DNA of 64,000 bases from Pontibacillus sp. HMF3514 (lineage in GTDB: Bacteria; Bacillota; Bacilli; Bacillales; BH030062). The position numbers and the translations under genes are program-made. Location: assembly GCF_009858175.1 (NCBI RefSeq), contig NZ_CP047393.1, forward strand, positions 3,472,001 to 3,536,000, written 5' to 3'. The notes beneath the pieces were generated by a model, which had not been told where the DNA came from, did no database searches, and was given only the letters and a program-made list of their open reading frames with translations. Shown here piece by piece: positions 54,571 to 61,260 of this stretch. Position 1 is the first letter of the stretch; each line of letters starts with the position of its first letter.

Positions 54571-55452
54571 TTAAATGAGCTTTATGCCGAGTTTTTCAGC
54601 TATGTTCTCGCAATAACGCTGTAATTCTGGGGTGTTTTTAAAATGGGCAAGCATCCCCTGAAAAACAATCGGTTGTGGATTCTCTTTTTCTAACTCTTCA
54701 TGTAATACGCCTAACACGTTTTCAAGTTCATTTTGTTTTTCTTTTGTTAGATCTAAGTTTTGTAATTGAGTTCGAATATGAATCAATTGATCCCTGACTT
54801 CTTGCTGAGTGTCTTTACGTTCGTCAGTCGGAAAATGTTCCAAAACTTTTTCAAGTGGAATTTGCGGTTCTTCGTTTTCGCTTAGAATTCCCTGAATAAC
54901 ATCATCCATTCGACGCACGAGAAAGTTGGATAGCGAAACATGATCCAAGTCTACCTCATCGATAATCATCCATTTGAAGTAGCTATGGAGCATACCTTCT
55001 AGGAGGATGGATGCGTCAACGATGTGAGGCTTGAGTTCATCCCCATAGATTTCGAGAAGGTTTTCACTCGTCCAGCGAAAGCTTTGTTTCCGCATATCTT
55101 GGATGAATTGCTTACTATCTGGCGTGAGATTGACGTTGTCGCGCATGTGCATGATGATGAAGTCTTTGTTTTTCATAAAATCTTCAAGGAGGACTTGTAG
55201 CTGTTGAGCGAGCGATTCTTTTGGCGTCAGGTCCTCTCGCTGTTTGACCGTCCACACTTTTTCCATCGTGCCTTTGTAATAGTAGTCATGGATGTTCAGC
55301 GTTAGATCCTCTTTTGATTGAAAGTGTAGATAAAACGCACCTTTAGATACGCCGCTTTTATCGGCGATTTCTTGAATCGAGGTAGCATGGAAGCCTTTTT
55401 GGGCGAAAAGCTTCATTCCTGTCTCGAGTAGCTTTTTCTTTTTTTCGTTCAT
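54571..55452 (-). CDS. TetR-family transcriptional regulator of the efflux operon
   Basis: A 293-residue TetR-type repressor, longer than usual (about 190-220) owing to a C-terminal helical extension of about 90 residues (IHIRTQLQNLDLTKEKQNEL). The start is the ATG at 55450-55452, six bases after AAAGGAAG. The helix-turn-helix is typical: LLETGMKLFAQKGFHATSIQ, EIADKSGVSKGAFYLHFQSK. The ligand domain has FRWTSENLLEIYGDEL. It is first in the operon before adaptor, pump and TolC-like gene, and two operator-like sites lie about 110 bp upstream, so autoregulation in response to an exported compound is likely. Confidence 0.92.
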   Translation of the reverse strand: MNEKKKKLLETGMKLFAQKGFHATSIQEIADKSGVSKGAFYLHFQSKEDLTLNIHDYYYKGTMEKVWTVKQREDLTPKESLAQQLQVLLEDFMKNKDFIIMHMRDNVNLTPDSKQFIQDMRKQSFRWTSENLLEIYGDELKPHIVDASILLEGMLHSYFKWMIIDEVDLDHVSLSNFLVRRMDDVIQGILSENEEPQIPLEKVLEHFPTDERKDTQQEVRDQLIHIRTQLQNLDLTKEKQNELENVLGVLHEELEKENPQPIVFQGMLAHFKNTPELQRYCENIAEKLGIKLI

Positions 55453-55561
55453 ATGTAGCTTCCTTTCTGGTGAAGGATTAGTTGTTTGGTTCATGATTTT
55501 TTTGGTGAGTGATTGTTTAGGTTGTGATAGGTAGTTGGACTTGATTCAAATGTTATGGTGT

Positions 55562-55595
55562 TGACCGTTCAGGTTATGTTATGACCAGTCAGTCA
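55562..55595. promoter_or_regulatory. Two operator-like sites for the TetR regulator
   Basis: TGACCGTTCA (55562-55571) and TGACCAGTCA (55582-55591) share TGACC-N2-TCA and are centred 20 bp apart, about two helical turns, followed by a further overlapping half-site CAGTCA at 55590-55595. This spacing suits two TetR dimers upstream of the efflux operon. A clear -35/-10 pair was not found. Confidence 0.5.
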
Positions 55596-55700
55596 CTACT
55601 ATACTATTTCTTGTCAGGTTTGGCAATGTGTGTGGGTGGGGAGGGTTGTTAAGGTTTTGTGAATGTTGTGGTGCTGGTGGTTTGGCGGCGCGGTCGGATT

Positions 55701-56004
55701 CGGGCGATTTTAGGCTGGATGCAGGCGGTCTTCTTGGGGATTCAGGCGGATATGGAGTGGGTTCGGGCGGTCATCAATTGTTTTCAGGCTATTTTATGGA
55801 AATGCAGGCGCTTTTGCATTATATTCAGGCGATCTCATGACTAAGTATGGATTCGTAGCTGCTAGGCATGATTCAGGCAATTTGACGCTGGATGCAGGCG
55901 ATCTTTTGGATTATTCAGGCGCATGGAAAGTGGGTTCGGGCGGTAATCAGTTCGATTCAGGCTATCTTACGGAAATGCAGGCGCTTTTGCACTATATTCA
56001 GGCG
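55701..56004 (+). repeat. 21-bp-period repeat array 3, duplicated block
   Basis: Two blocks of seven cores: 55701, 55722, 55743, 55764, 55785, 55805, 55826 and 55874, 55895, 55916, 55937, 55958, 55978, 55999. Both have spacings 21-21-21-21-20-21, and the second is displaced by 173 bp; matching variable parts (GGATGCAGGCG, GTGGGTTCGGGCGG, GGAAATGCAGGCGCTTTTGC) show a block duplication. It occupies most of the 610-bp gap between the TetR gene and the acidic-repeat gene. Peptide frames here are by-products of the period. Confidence 0.9.
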
Positions 56005-56025
56005 ATCTCCTCCCTAACCAAGTAA

Positions 56026-56051
56026 AAACCCGTTGCCTCGGCAACGGGTTT
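56026..56051. terminator. Terminator after the acidic-repeat gene
   Basis: AAACCCGTTGCC/GGCAACGGGTTT with a 2-nt loop, followed on the minus strand by TTTAC; located 14 bp past the stop. Confidence 0.85.
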
Positions 56052-56064
56052 CCATATTTACAAA

Positions 56065-57513
56065 TTAATCAATTGTAAAGTCCATTTGAACAGCGTTCTT
56101 CAGAGAAAGACCGCTTTCGTCTTGGACGTCTTTTGCAATGAATAGTGTGTAGGTTTTGCCTGATTCGTAACTTTTCTCAGGTGTGATGGATACAGATGTG
56201 TTTTCTGCATCGTATTCAGCCGTAACAGGGATTACGTTCATATCCTGGTCGAATACAAGGAAGTTCATGGAGTCTACAGCTTCTTCGGAAAGTTCTTTGT
56301 TGAAGTTAACGCTCCAAACTTTATCTTGCTCTACTTGTTCGCGTTCTTCGAGCTCCTCTTTATCTTCCTCTTGGTCTACCTTTTCTTTCATTTCTTTTTG
56401 CCATTCTGCAAGACGCTCTTTAGACTCTTCTACCTCACTGCGTAGCTCGTCGATACGTTCTTGTACTTCAGCAACGGCATCAAGTTCTAGGTCTTTCCCA
56501 GCTTTTTGCTCAGCCCACTGATCTAGTTTGTCAAAGTAACGGTCCATTGCGTTCAGTTTATGTAACTGAGCATCGAGTTTACCTGAGAAACTATGAGCAC
56601 GTTCGTCGTAGCCTTCTAGTTCTTCCTCTTCTTCTTTCTCTTCATCTTCGTCTACGACATCTTCTTCATCTTCGGAGTCAGATTCTTCTTCGTCTTCATC
56701 GGATTCTTCATCAGAATCAGATTCCTCTCCATCTTCTGTGGAGTCTTCTTCAGAGTCTGTTTCCTCTCCATCTTCTGTGGAGTCCTCTTCAGAGTCTGTT
56801 TCTTCTCTGTCTTCTGTGGAGTCTTCTTCAGAGTCTGTTTCTTCTCCATCTTCTGTGGAATCTTCTTCAGTATCTGCTTCCTCTCCGTCTTCTGTGGAGT
56901 CTTCTTCAGTATCTGTTTCCTCTCCATCTTCTGTGGAGTCTTCTTCAGTATCTGTTTCTTCTCCGTCTTCTGTGGAGTCTTCTTCAGTATCTGTTTCCTC
57001 TCCATCTTCTGTGGAGTCTTCTTCAGTATCTGTTTCTTCTCCATCTTCTGTGGAACCTTCATCAGTACCATCTTGAGTGTTTTCATCTGATTCTTCTTCG
57101 GAATCCTCTTCGTCATCTAATTCTTTTTCGAAGTATTCTTCCATTACGTCGTTTATTTTTTCAATATGTTCTTCGATTTTATCTAATCGTTTGTTTAATA
57201 GGTCAAAGCGTTTTTCGACAGCTTTTGCATGTTTTTCTTCAAGTTTTTCACGAATTTCTTTTTTCTTTTCTTCTAATTTTTCTCGTATTTCTTCTAATTT
57301 CTCTTGAGCTCGTTCCTTATCTTTTTCCCAGCGGTCGTCATTGCTCTTCATTTTATCAGCCCACTGCTTGAGCTCCTTTTCTTTTTGCTCCCACTTTTGC
57401 TTCCCATCATGATCCTTGAGGTCGTCAGAGTCTGCTAGAGTGACAGTTGGTGCGGATAATACAATTAAAGATGATGCCAATACGGAAAAAATTTTGTTCG
57501 AGTGCTTTTTCAT
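56065..57513 (-). CDS. Secreted acidic repeat protein with C-terminal Ig-like domain
   Basis: A 482-residue exported protein. After a signal peptide (VLASSLIVLSAPTVTLADS) comes a charged coiled coil (about 40-130, EKLEEIREKLEEKKKEIREK), then nine tandem copies of a 13-residue acidic unit of the form STEDGEETDTEED (residues 154-270; 39-bp units at 56704-57054), a second coiled coil (about 300-385) and a C-terminal domain of about 85 residues (VWSVNFNKELSEEAVDSMNF, YESGKTYTLFIAKDVQDESG) of the SbsA/Big_5 Ig-like type. It probably spans or coats the cell wall. A cyclic-di-GMP-I riboswitch candidate is in its leader, pointing to control by motility/biofilm state. No cell-wall anchor motif is visible. 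Confidence 0.88.
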   Translation of the reverse strand: MKKHSNKIFSVLASSLIVLSAPTVTLADSDDLKDHDGKQKWEQKEKELKQWADKMKSNDDRWEKDKERAQEKLEEIREKLEEKKKEIREKLEEKHAKAVEKRFDLLNKRLDKIEEHIEKINDVMEEYFEKELDDEEDSEEESDENTQDGTDEGSTEDGEETDTEEDSTEDGEETDTEEDSTEDGEETDTEEDSTEDGEETDTEEDSTEDGEEADTEEDSTEDGEETDSEEDSTEDREETDSEEDSTEDGEETDSEEDSTEDGEESDSDEESDEDEEESDSEDEEDVVDEDEEKEEEEELEGYDERAHSFSGKLDAQLHKLNAMDRYFDKLDQWAEQKAGKDLELDAVAEVQERIDELRSEVEESKERLAEWQKEMKEKVDQEEDKEELEEREQVEQDKVWSVNFNKELSEEAVDSMNFLVFDQDMNVIPVTAEYDAENTSVSITPEKSYESGKTYTLFIAKDVQDESGLSLKNAVQMDFTID

Positions 57514-57541
57514 TACCGTTCCTCCCTTAAATTATTGTGGC

Positions 57542-57624
57542 AATGGCAGCTGGCTAGCATAGGTTGTCCCCTTAGCCCCTATAGCTTTGTGACAGCAGAT
57601 TTCTCTACATGTACCAATACCATT
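57542..57624 (-). promoter_or_regulatory. Cyclic-di-GMP-I (GEMM) riboswitch candidate
   Basis: The minus strand carries the class I architecture. P1 is AATGGTA (57618-57624) with TGCCATT (57542-57548). The P2 arm ACATGTAGA/TCTGCTGT is capped by a GAAA tetraloop. After the linker CACAAAGC, the P3 arm GCTATAGG/CCTATGCTAGC is followed by CAGCTGCC. The joining AAAGC and the CCTATGCTAGCCAGCTGCC end are characteristic. It ends 28 bases before the start codon of the acidic-repeat gene, close to the GGGAGG site, so control of translation is possible. Family match is by eye. Confidence 0.8.
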
Positions 57625-57713
57625 TTAACATTGAGGATTTGGTATGAGTAGTAATTATGTGCAAAATACACCAATTGTTCTAATAGTGTGACAATTTTTG
57701 GTATAATCCGATT

Positions 57714-58202
57714 TTAATCTGTCCGTCTTCCACAAATTTCGTTTTTATAAAATGTCGCAATGGCTAGGCCTGTTAACTGCATTTGTCGGCGGACTGAGAA
57801 TCCTGAGGTTGGAATGTGAAGCTCTGAATCATCGCTGAAGTACACGGTGCTGCCTTTGGTTCCTTTTACTTCGTGAAATTGTTTTACATGAAAGAATGAA
57901 ATCCATTCGCAGTAGACGCTTCGTGGGGATCTTGTTGGAAATAAAAATATGCCTTCGTTCGGCTTTACTGGAATTGGGAGCTTTGTTTTCGTATGTAACA
58001 TCTTTTCCATAGCAAGTCGCCTGCCTCGGAGTGTTGAACCCCCTAATAAACATGATTGGTTCACGATTTCTTTTGGAGTTTGTCTACATAAAATAACCTG
58101 ATTGTCCTCCAAAATTTTTGTTGGATACATTGGATCTGGATTAATCAAAATCGCTTTTGTTCTTTCATTCACCACATAACTTTTCTTCAATACCTCTACC
58201 AC
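57714..58202 (-). CDS. comK: Competence transcription factor ComK, short form
   Basis: ComK activates DNA-uptake genes by binding AT-boxes. This 162-residue protein shows the family pattern: ILINPDPMYPTKI, a stretch IVNQSCLLGGSTLRGRRLAM comparable with the SCRFFGSSYAGRK region of B. subtilis ComK, KLPIPVKPNEGIFLFPTRSP, CEWISFFHVKQF, STVYFSDDSELHIPTSGFSV and RRQMQLTGLAIATFY. The start is GTG at 58200-58202, seven bases after GGAGG. Compared with the 192-residue B. subtilis protein, about 30 C-terminal residues are absent; that tail is involved in MecA-ClpCP recognition. Upstream is an AT-rich gap with A- and T-runs that could be ComK boxes. Confidence 0.9.
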   Translation of the reverse strand: MVEVLKKSYVVNERTKAILINPDPMYPTKILEDNQVILCRQTPKEIVNQSCLLGGSTLRGRRLAMEKMLHTKTKLPIPVKPNEGIFLFPTRSPRSVYCEWISFFHVKQFHEVKGTKGSTVYFSDDSELHIPTSGFSVRRQMQLTGLAIATFYKNEICGRRTD

Positions 58203-58373
58203 CCATATTCCTCCCAATTTACTAAAATTTTCTATGTAGTGATGCGATTTTACTAGATTTTATTTAAAAAATTTGTCGTAATTTGTCAGTGAGAAAAATT
58301 TTTTATTCTTAATCCGACCATCTTACCATTTGGAAATATATTGGAATTACATATGTAATCATTTTTTCAATTT

Positions 58374-58382
58374 TGGTATAAT
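58374..58382 (+). promoter_or_regulatory. Extended -10 promoter of the small gene at 58412
   Basis: TGG followed by TATAAT (58377-58382), an extended -10 element, lies 30 bp upstream of the GTG start. No good -35 is seen, which is usual for extended -10 promoters. The gap 58203-58411 is shared with the divergent comK gene. Confidence 0.5.
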
Positions 58383-58411
58383 TAGGATATGGATTGAGGG
58401 GGAGGGATAAT

Positions 58412-58612
58412 GTGAATATCCCAAGCAATCAGAAGGGGATTGGCCAGAATCAACTTGATCAGAATACGCATTTATCCTCAATAGATAAAGCTATTCGTAA
58501 AGAAAAAGTTAATGGAGATGGACTTATACATATGATTAATGACTCACCATCTAATGCAGTAAGAGAACAAGGACACCCTACTTTAGGGAATGTGGTTGAT
58601 CGAAAGGCCTAA
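58412..58612 (+). CDS. Small hypothetical protein divergent from comK
   Basis: A 66-residue hydrophilic protein, rich in Asn, Gln, Asp and Gly (VNIPSNQKGIGQNQLDQNTH, AIRKEKVNGDGLIHMINDSP, REQGHPTLGNVVDRKA), without signal peptide or membrane helix. The start is GTG at 58412, six bases after GGGGGAGG; the TTG at 58394 lies in front of that site. A promoter and a terminator frame it as a single-gene unit. I do not recognise a family; the composition resembles small sporulation or stress proteins only in general terms. Confidence 0.6.
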   Translation: MNIPSNQKGIGQNQLDQNTHLSSIDKAIRKEKVNGDGLIHMINDSPSNAVREQGHPTLGNVVDRKA

Positions 58613-58615
58613 AAA

Positions 58616-58641
58616 AACAACGCCAGTACTGGCGTTGTTTT
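58616..58641. terminator. Bidirectional terminator between convergent small genes
   Basis: A perfect palindrome AACAACGCCAGT/ACTGGCGTTGTT with T-runs on both strands separates the plus gene ending at 58612 from the minus gene ending at 58650. Confidence 0.92.
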
Positions 58642-58649
58642 TTGTTTTA

Positions 58650-58952
58650 TTATTTTTCTTCTTCTTCTGTCATAGTATCTTCATTTCCTTGTTTCTCTTC
58701 AGTTGTTCCGTCGCCTTCGCCGTTCATTTCATTTTCTTTGTTCTTATCTTCACCATTCATTTCACCGTCACCATTGTTCATATCGCCGTTTTCACCATTC
58801 TCGCCGTTACCCATGTCACCATTTTCGCCACCGTTTTGCTCTTCTTGTTGATCTTCTTCTGGTGGTGGGTTCTGCTCATCTGTACCACAAGCTGCGATTA
58901 GAGATAGTGCTAATGCTGATGTACCTAACTTTGCAATAAAAATTTTTTTCAT
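58650..58952 (-). CDS. Small acidic lipoprotein
   Basis: A 100-residue lipoprotein: signal peptide IFIAKLGTSALALSLIAAC with the lipobox IAAC, then an entirely low-complexity tail of Glu, Asn, Gly, Asp and Met (GENGDMGNGENGENGDMNNG, GEMNGEDKN). The start is the ATG at 58950-58952, nine bases after AAGGAGGA. There is no folded domain to suggest a function. The tail composition resembles the acidic linkers of the other lipoprotein in this window and fits a halophile-type exported proteome. Confidence 0.8.
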   Translation of the reverse strand: MKKIFIAKLGTSALALSLIAACGTDEQNPPPEEDQQEEQNGGENGDMGNGENGENGDMNNGDGEMNGEDKNKENEMNGEGDGTTEEKQGNEDTMTEEEEK

Positions 58953-59333
58953 AATGAAATCCTCCTTGTTGTCTGTACCTTTATGTTTCACTTTTCTATT
59001 TGGCATTAGGGGAGCATCTTATATGGAATTTTTTCCTCTAAGATGGCTGTGGAAGTGTTATTCCACATGGTCAAGCTTTTAAACAAGTTAACATGAATTC
59101 AGGACTTTAGATGTACAACCTCCCCCTTATTCTAGGAAGCCGTTTATAGTACGTGCCAATAGAAGAGCTTTTCTCTAGAATTTGCTTATGTAGAGGAATT
59201 ATTCATGGTTTTGGGAAAGTTTTAAAACAAAAAAGGTAGTGGGATAATTAAGTGAGGCTATAATCTTGAAAAAGGCTAACTAAATTTCATTAGATCTAGG
59301 AGTGGTGCATACTGTCCTGCGTTGGTTTCTGGT
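58953..59333. other. Non-coding stretch before array 4
   Basis: About 380 bp with no plausible gene or terminator on either strand. It should contain the promoter of the small lipoprotein gene near its left end. I see no other structure. Confidence 0.4.
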
Positions 59334-59517
59334 CGGGCGCGGGATTCTCCTCCTTGAGCGTGCGATTCTCTTTCTCGGGCGTGCGATTCTCCTCCTTGAG
59401 CGTGCGATTCTCTTCTTCAGGCGTGAGATTCTCCTCTTCGAGCGTGGGATTCTCCTCCTTGAGCGTGCGATTCTCTCTCAAGAGCGTGGGATTCTCTCTC
59501 AAGAGCGTGGGATTCTC
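59334..59517 (+). repeat. 21-bp-period repeat array 4 (variant core)
   Basis: The core (C/T)(G/A)(G/A)GCGTG-x-GATTCTC starts at 59334, 59355, 59376, 59397, 59418, 59439, 59460, 59481 and 59502, each 21 bp apart. The units are more alike than in arrays 1-3, sharing GATTCTC after the core, and alternate CGGGCG, TGAGCG, CAGGCG and AGAGCG. Translated frames give heptad-like peptides on both strands, which I treat as accidental. It lies between the lipoprotein and fabZ genes. Confidence 0.9.
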
Positions 59518-59550
59518 CTTTTCATATCAACTAGACAATCTCTTATAACA

Positions 59551-59585
59551 AAACAAAAAAAGCCTGTCCATCCACGACAGGCTTT
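59551..59585 (-). terminator. Terminator after fabZ
   Basis: AAAGCCTGTC/GACAGGCTTT with a 7-nt loop, followed by TTTTTTTGTTTTG on the minus strand, eleven bases past the fabZ stop. Confidence 0.93.
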
Positions 59586-59595
59586 CCAAATCAAT

Positions 59596-60033
59596 TTATT
59601 CTTCTTCTTTTTCCCCTAGAGCGAACATGATTTCCGCTTCGCATACAAGTTCGCCATCTACTGTGGCTTTGGCTTTTCCTTTTCCGATGCTTGCTTTTGC
59701 TCGGATGATCTCCACTTCTAAAGTAAGAGTGTCACCTGGTACGACTTGGCGTTTGAAACGGCATTTGTCGATGCCTGTGAAGAACGCTAAGCGACCTCGG
59801 TTTTCTTCTTTCTTTAGCATGGCTACTGCTCCTACTTGAGCTAGTGCTTCTACTACAAGAACGCCTGGCATAACGGCGTAGCTTGGGAAGTGGCCTTGGA
59901 AAAATGGTTCGTTGATTGTTACGTTTTTCTTACCTACTGCGCGTTGGCCTTCTTCTAATTCAGTTACTTGATCCACTAAAAGAAACGGATATCGGTGTGG
60001 GATAATCTCTTGAATGTCTTGGATATCTAGCAT
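59596..60033 (-). CDS. fabZ: 3-hydroxyacyl-ACP dehydratase FabZ
   Basis: FabZ dehydrates (3R)-hydroxyacyl-ACP in fatty-acid elongation. The 145-residue hot-dog-fold protein has the conserved [14 protein letters not shown], the catalytic His in [16 protein letters not shown] and the catalytic Glu in [12 protein letters not shown], followed by [20 protein letters not shown]. As in B. subtilis (ywpB) it lies near the flhO-flhP-mbl genes. It is the last gene before a strong terminator. Confidence 0.97.
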   Translation of the reverse strand: MLDIQDIQEIIPHRYPFLLVDQVTELEEGQRAVGKKNVTINEPFFQGHFPSYAVMPGVLVVEALAQVGAVAMLKKEENRGRLAFFTGIDKCRFKRQVVPGDTLTLEVEIIRAKASIGKGKAKATVDGELVCEAEIMFALGEKEEE

Positions 60034-60043
60034 GATGATCCTC

Positions 60044-60382
60044 CTATTCGGTTTTGGTTACGATATCAATGATATGTTGCCACGTGTCAATTTTCAAGGC
60101 GTCAGTTGGATTTCCGTCTCCAATAATACCATAACCAATCATTAAACCAGCCAATAAAGCAACAGCACAGATTACAAGAACAATTATGATGCGTAGCCAA
60201 ATTGGTAAGATACGACGGCGATACTTCTTTGGATTCTCGTCGTTTTGCTTTTCTTTTTGTTGCTTGGCTTCTTCTTTTTGTTTTTTCTTTTGTTCTTTTT
60301 CTTGCTGGCGCTCTTTCTTTTGGTTTTCTTTATTTAGTTCGCGTCGTTCACTACGACTGATTGGCTCTTTATTATCAGGCAT
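60044..60382 (-). CDS. EpuA-like small membrane protein (often annotated as RNA polymerase beta-subunit-like)
   Basis: A 112-residue protein. Residues 1-55 are extremely basic and charged (Lys/Glu/Gln), residues 58-82 form one membrane helix ([20 protein letters not shown]) and a short outer tail ends [13 protein letters not shown]. This is the layout of the EpuA family, found between flagellar/mbl and fabZ genes in many Bacillaceae and named 'DNA-directed RNA polymerase subunit beta' in databases without supporting motifs. Function unknown. Confidence 0.75.
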   Translation of the reverse strand: MPDNKEPISRSERRELNKENQKKERQQEKEQKKKQKEEAKQQKEKQNDENPKKYRRRILPIWLRIIIVLVICAVALLAGLMIGYGIIGDGNPTDALKIDTWQHIIDIVTKTE

Positions 60383-60419
60383 TGTACAGACTCCTTATCG
60401 TTCATTTCATCTATGTGGA

Positions 60420-61247
60420 TTAACGTAATTGATTGATTAGGCCCATCATTTGGTCACCCATGGCGATCGAGCGACTGTTAAATTGATAAGCACGTTGTGT
60501 CGAAAGCATGTCTGTTACTTGTTTTCCCATATCCACATTGGACGATTCTAATGCACCTTGTTGCAAGCGTACATCATTGACTCCAACCGCTTCAATGATT
60601 TCTTGCTGATTGTATCCTAATTCCTCTAAATCCGGTAAACGGAAAAGGTTTTGACCTGCTGCTTCTAGTAATCGAGGACGTGAAGCGTTGACTATATTTA
60701 GTCTTGCCTCAACTGCCGTTTCTCCATTACGTTCTACAGCAATTTCTCCATTTTCTCGGATTGTAAAGGACTGAAAATTATTTTGTAAGGTTATCGGTCC
60801 ATCTTCACCTAGGACTGGGTTACCATTTGATGTAACAAGCATCACTTCATTTTCGTTTATGGGTTGAAACGAGAAAGAGCCATCTCTAGTGTACATGGTA
60901 GTTGCTTGTCCATTTTCAGTGCGCTGAACCTGGAACATGTGATTTTCATTCATCATCGCAACATCAAGAGGGCGACCCGTTTGCTTGATAGATCCTTGTT
61001 TCATATCAAGATCGGTACTGGCTAAATAAGCACCAGATCCAATTCGGATACCATCTGGTGTGGTGCGATTAGCATTTTCTCCCTCTTCATCCAGGTTATC
61101 CATTTGTTGAATCAGGAGGGATGAAAAATCTGCTTGGCGGCTTTTATAGCCGGGTGTATTCATATTGGATAAATTGTTTCCGATTAAGTCCAGTTTATTT
61201 TGCAGCTGGCCCATCGTTACGGCCGCTTGCATAGAAGAACGTAACAT
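60420..61247 (-). CDS. flhP: Flagellar hook-basal body protein FlhP
   Basis: A 275-residue FlgF/FlgG-like rod protein. The N-terminal helix (LRSSMQAAVTMGQLQNKLDL), the canonical IGNNLSNMNTPGYKSRQADF and the C-terminal SNVDMGKQVTDMLSTQRAYQ, FNSRSIAMGDQMMG all belong to the family. B. subtilis flhO-flhP encode rod proteins needed for flagellar assembly and lie directly downstream of mbl, as here. It follows flhO by 13 bp. Confidence 0.95.
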   Translation of the reverse strand: MLRSSMQAAVTMGQLQNKLDLIGNNLSNMNTPGYKSRQADFSSLLIQQMDNLDEEGENANRTTPDGIRIGSGAYLASTDLDMKQGSIKQTGRPLDVAMMNENHMFQVQRTENGQATTMYTRDGSFSFQPINENEVMLVTSNGNPVLGEDGPITLQNNFQSFTIRENGEIAVERNGETAVEARLNIVNASRPRLLEAAGQNLFRLPDLEELGYNQQEIIEAVGVNDVRLQQGALESSNVDMGKQVTDMLSTQRAYQFNSRSIAMGDQMMGLINQLR

Positions 61248-61260
61248 TTAGGAACCCTCC

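Noticed and set aside
55628-56025. Three short plus-strand frames between the TetR and acidic-repeat genes
   Set aside because: They overlap array 3 and one another, and lack ribosome-binding sites and family resemblance.
56547-57371. Long plus-strand frame of 274 codons opposite the acidic-repeat gene
   Set aside because: It is the complement of the GAA/GAC/TCT-rich repeat; the Leu/His-rich product is an artefact of that composition. The minus frame has signal peptide, riboswitch and terminator.
59296-59619. Frames on both strands across array 4 (heptad peptides such as ENRTLKE)
   Set aside because: Both strands and several frames are open because units contain no stops; the plus frame runs into fabZ on the opposite strand. 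No start signals.
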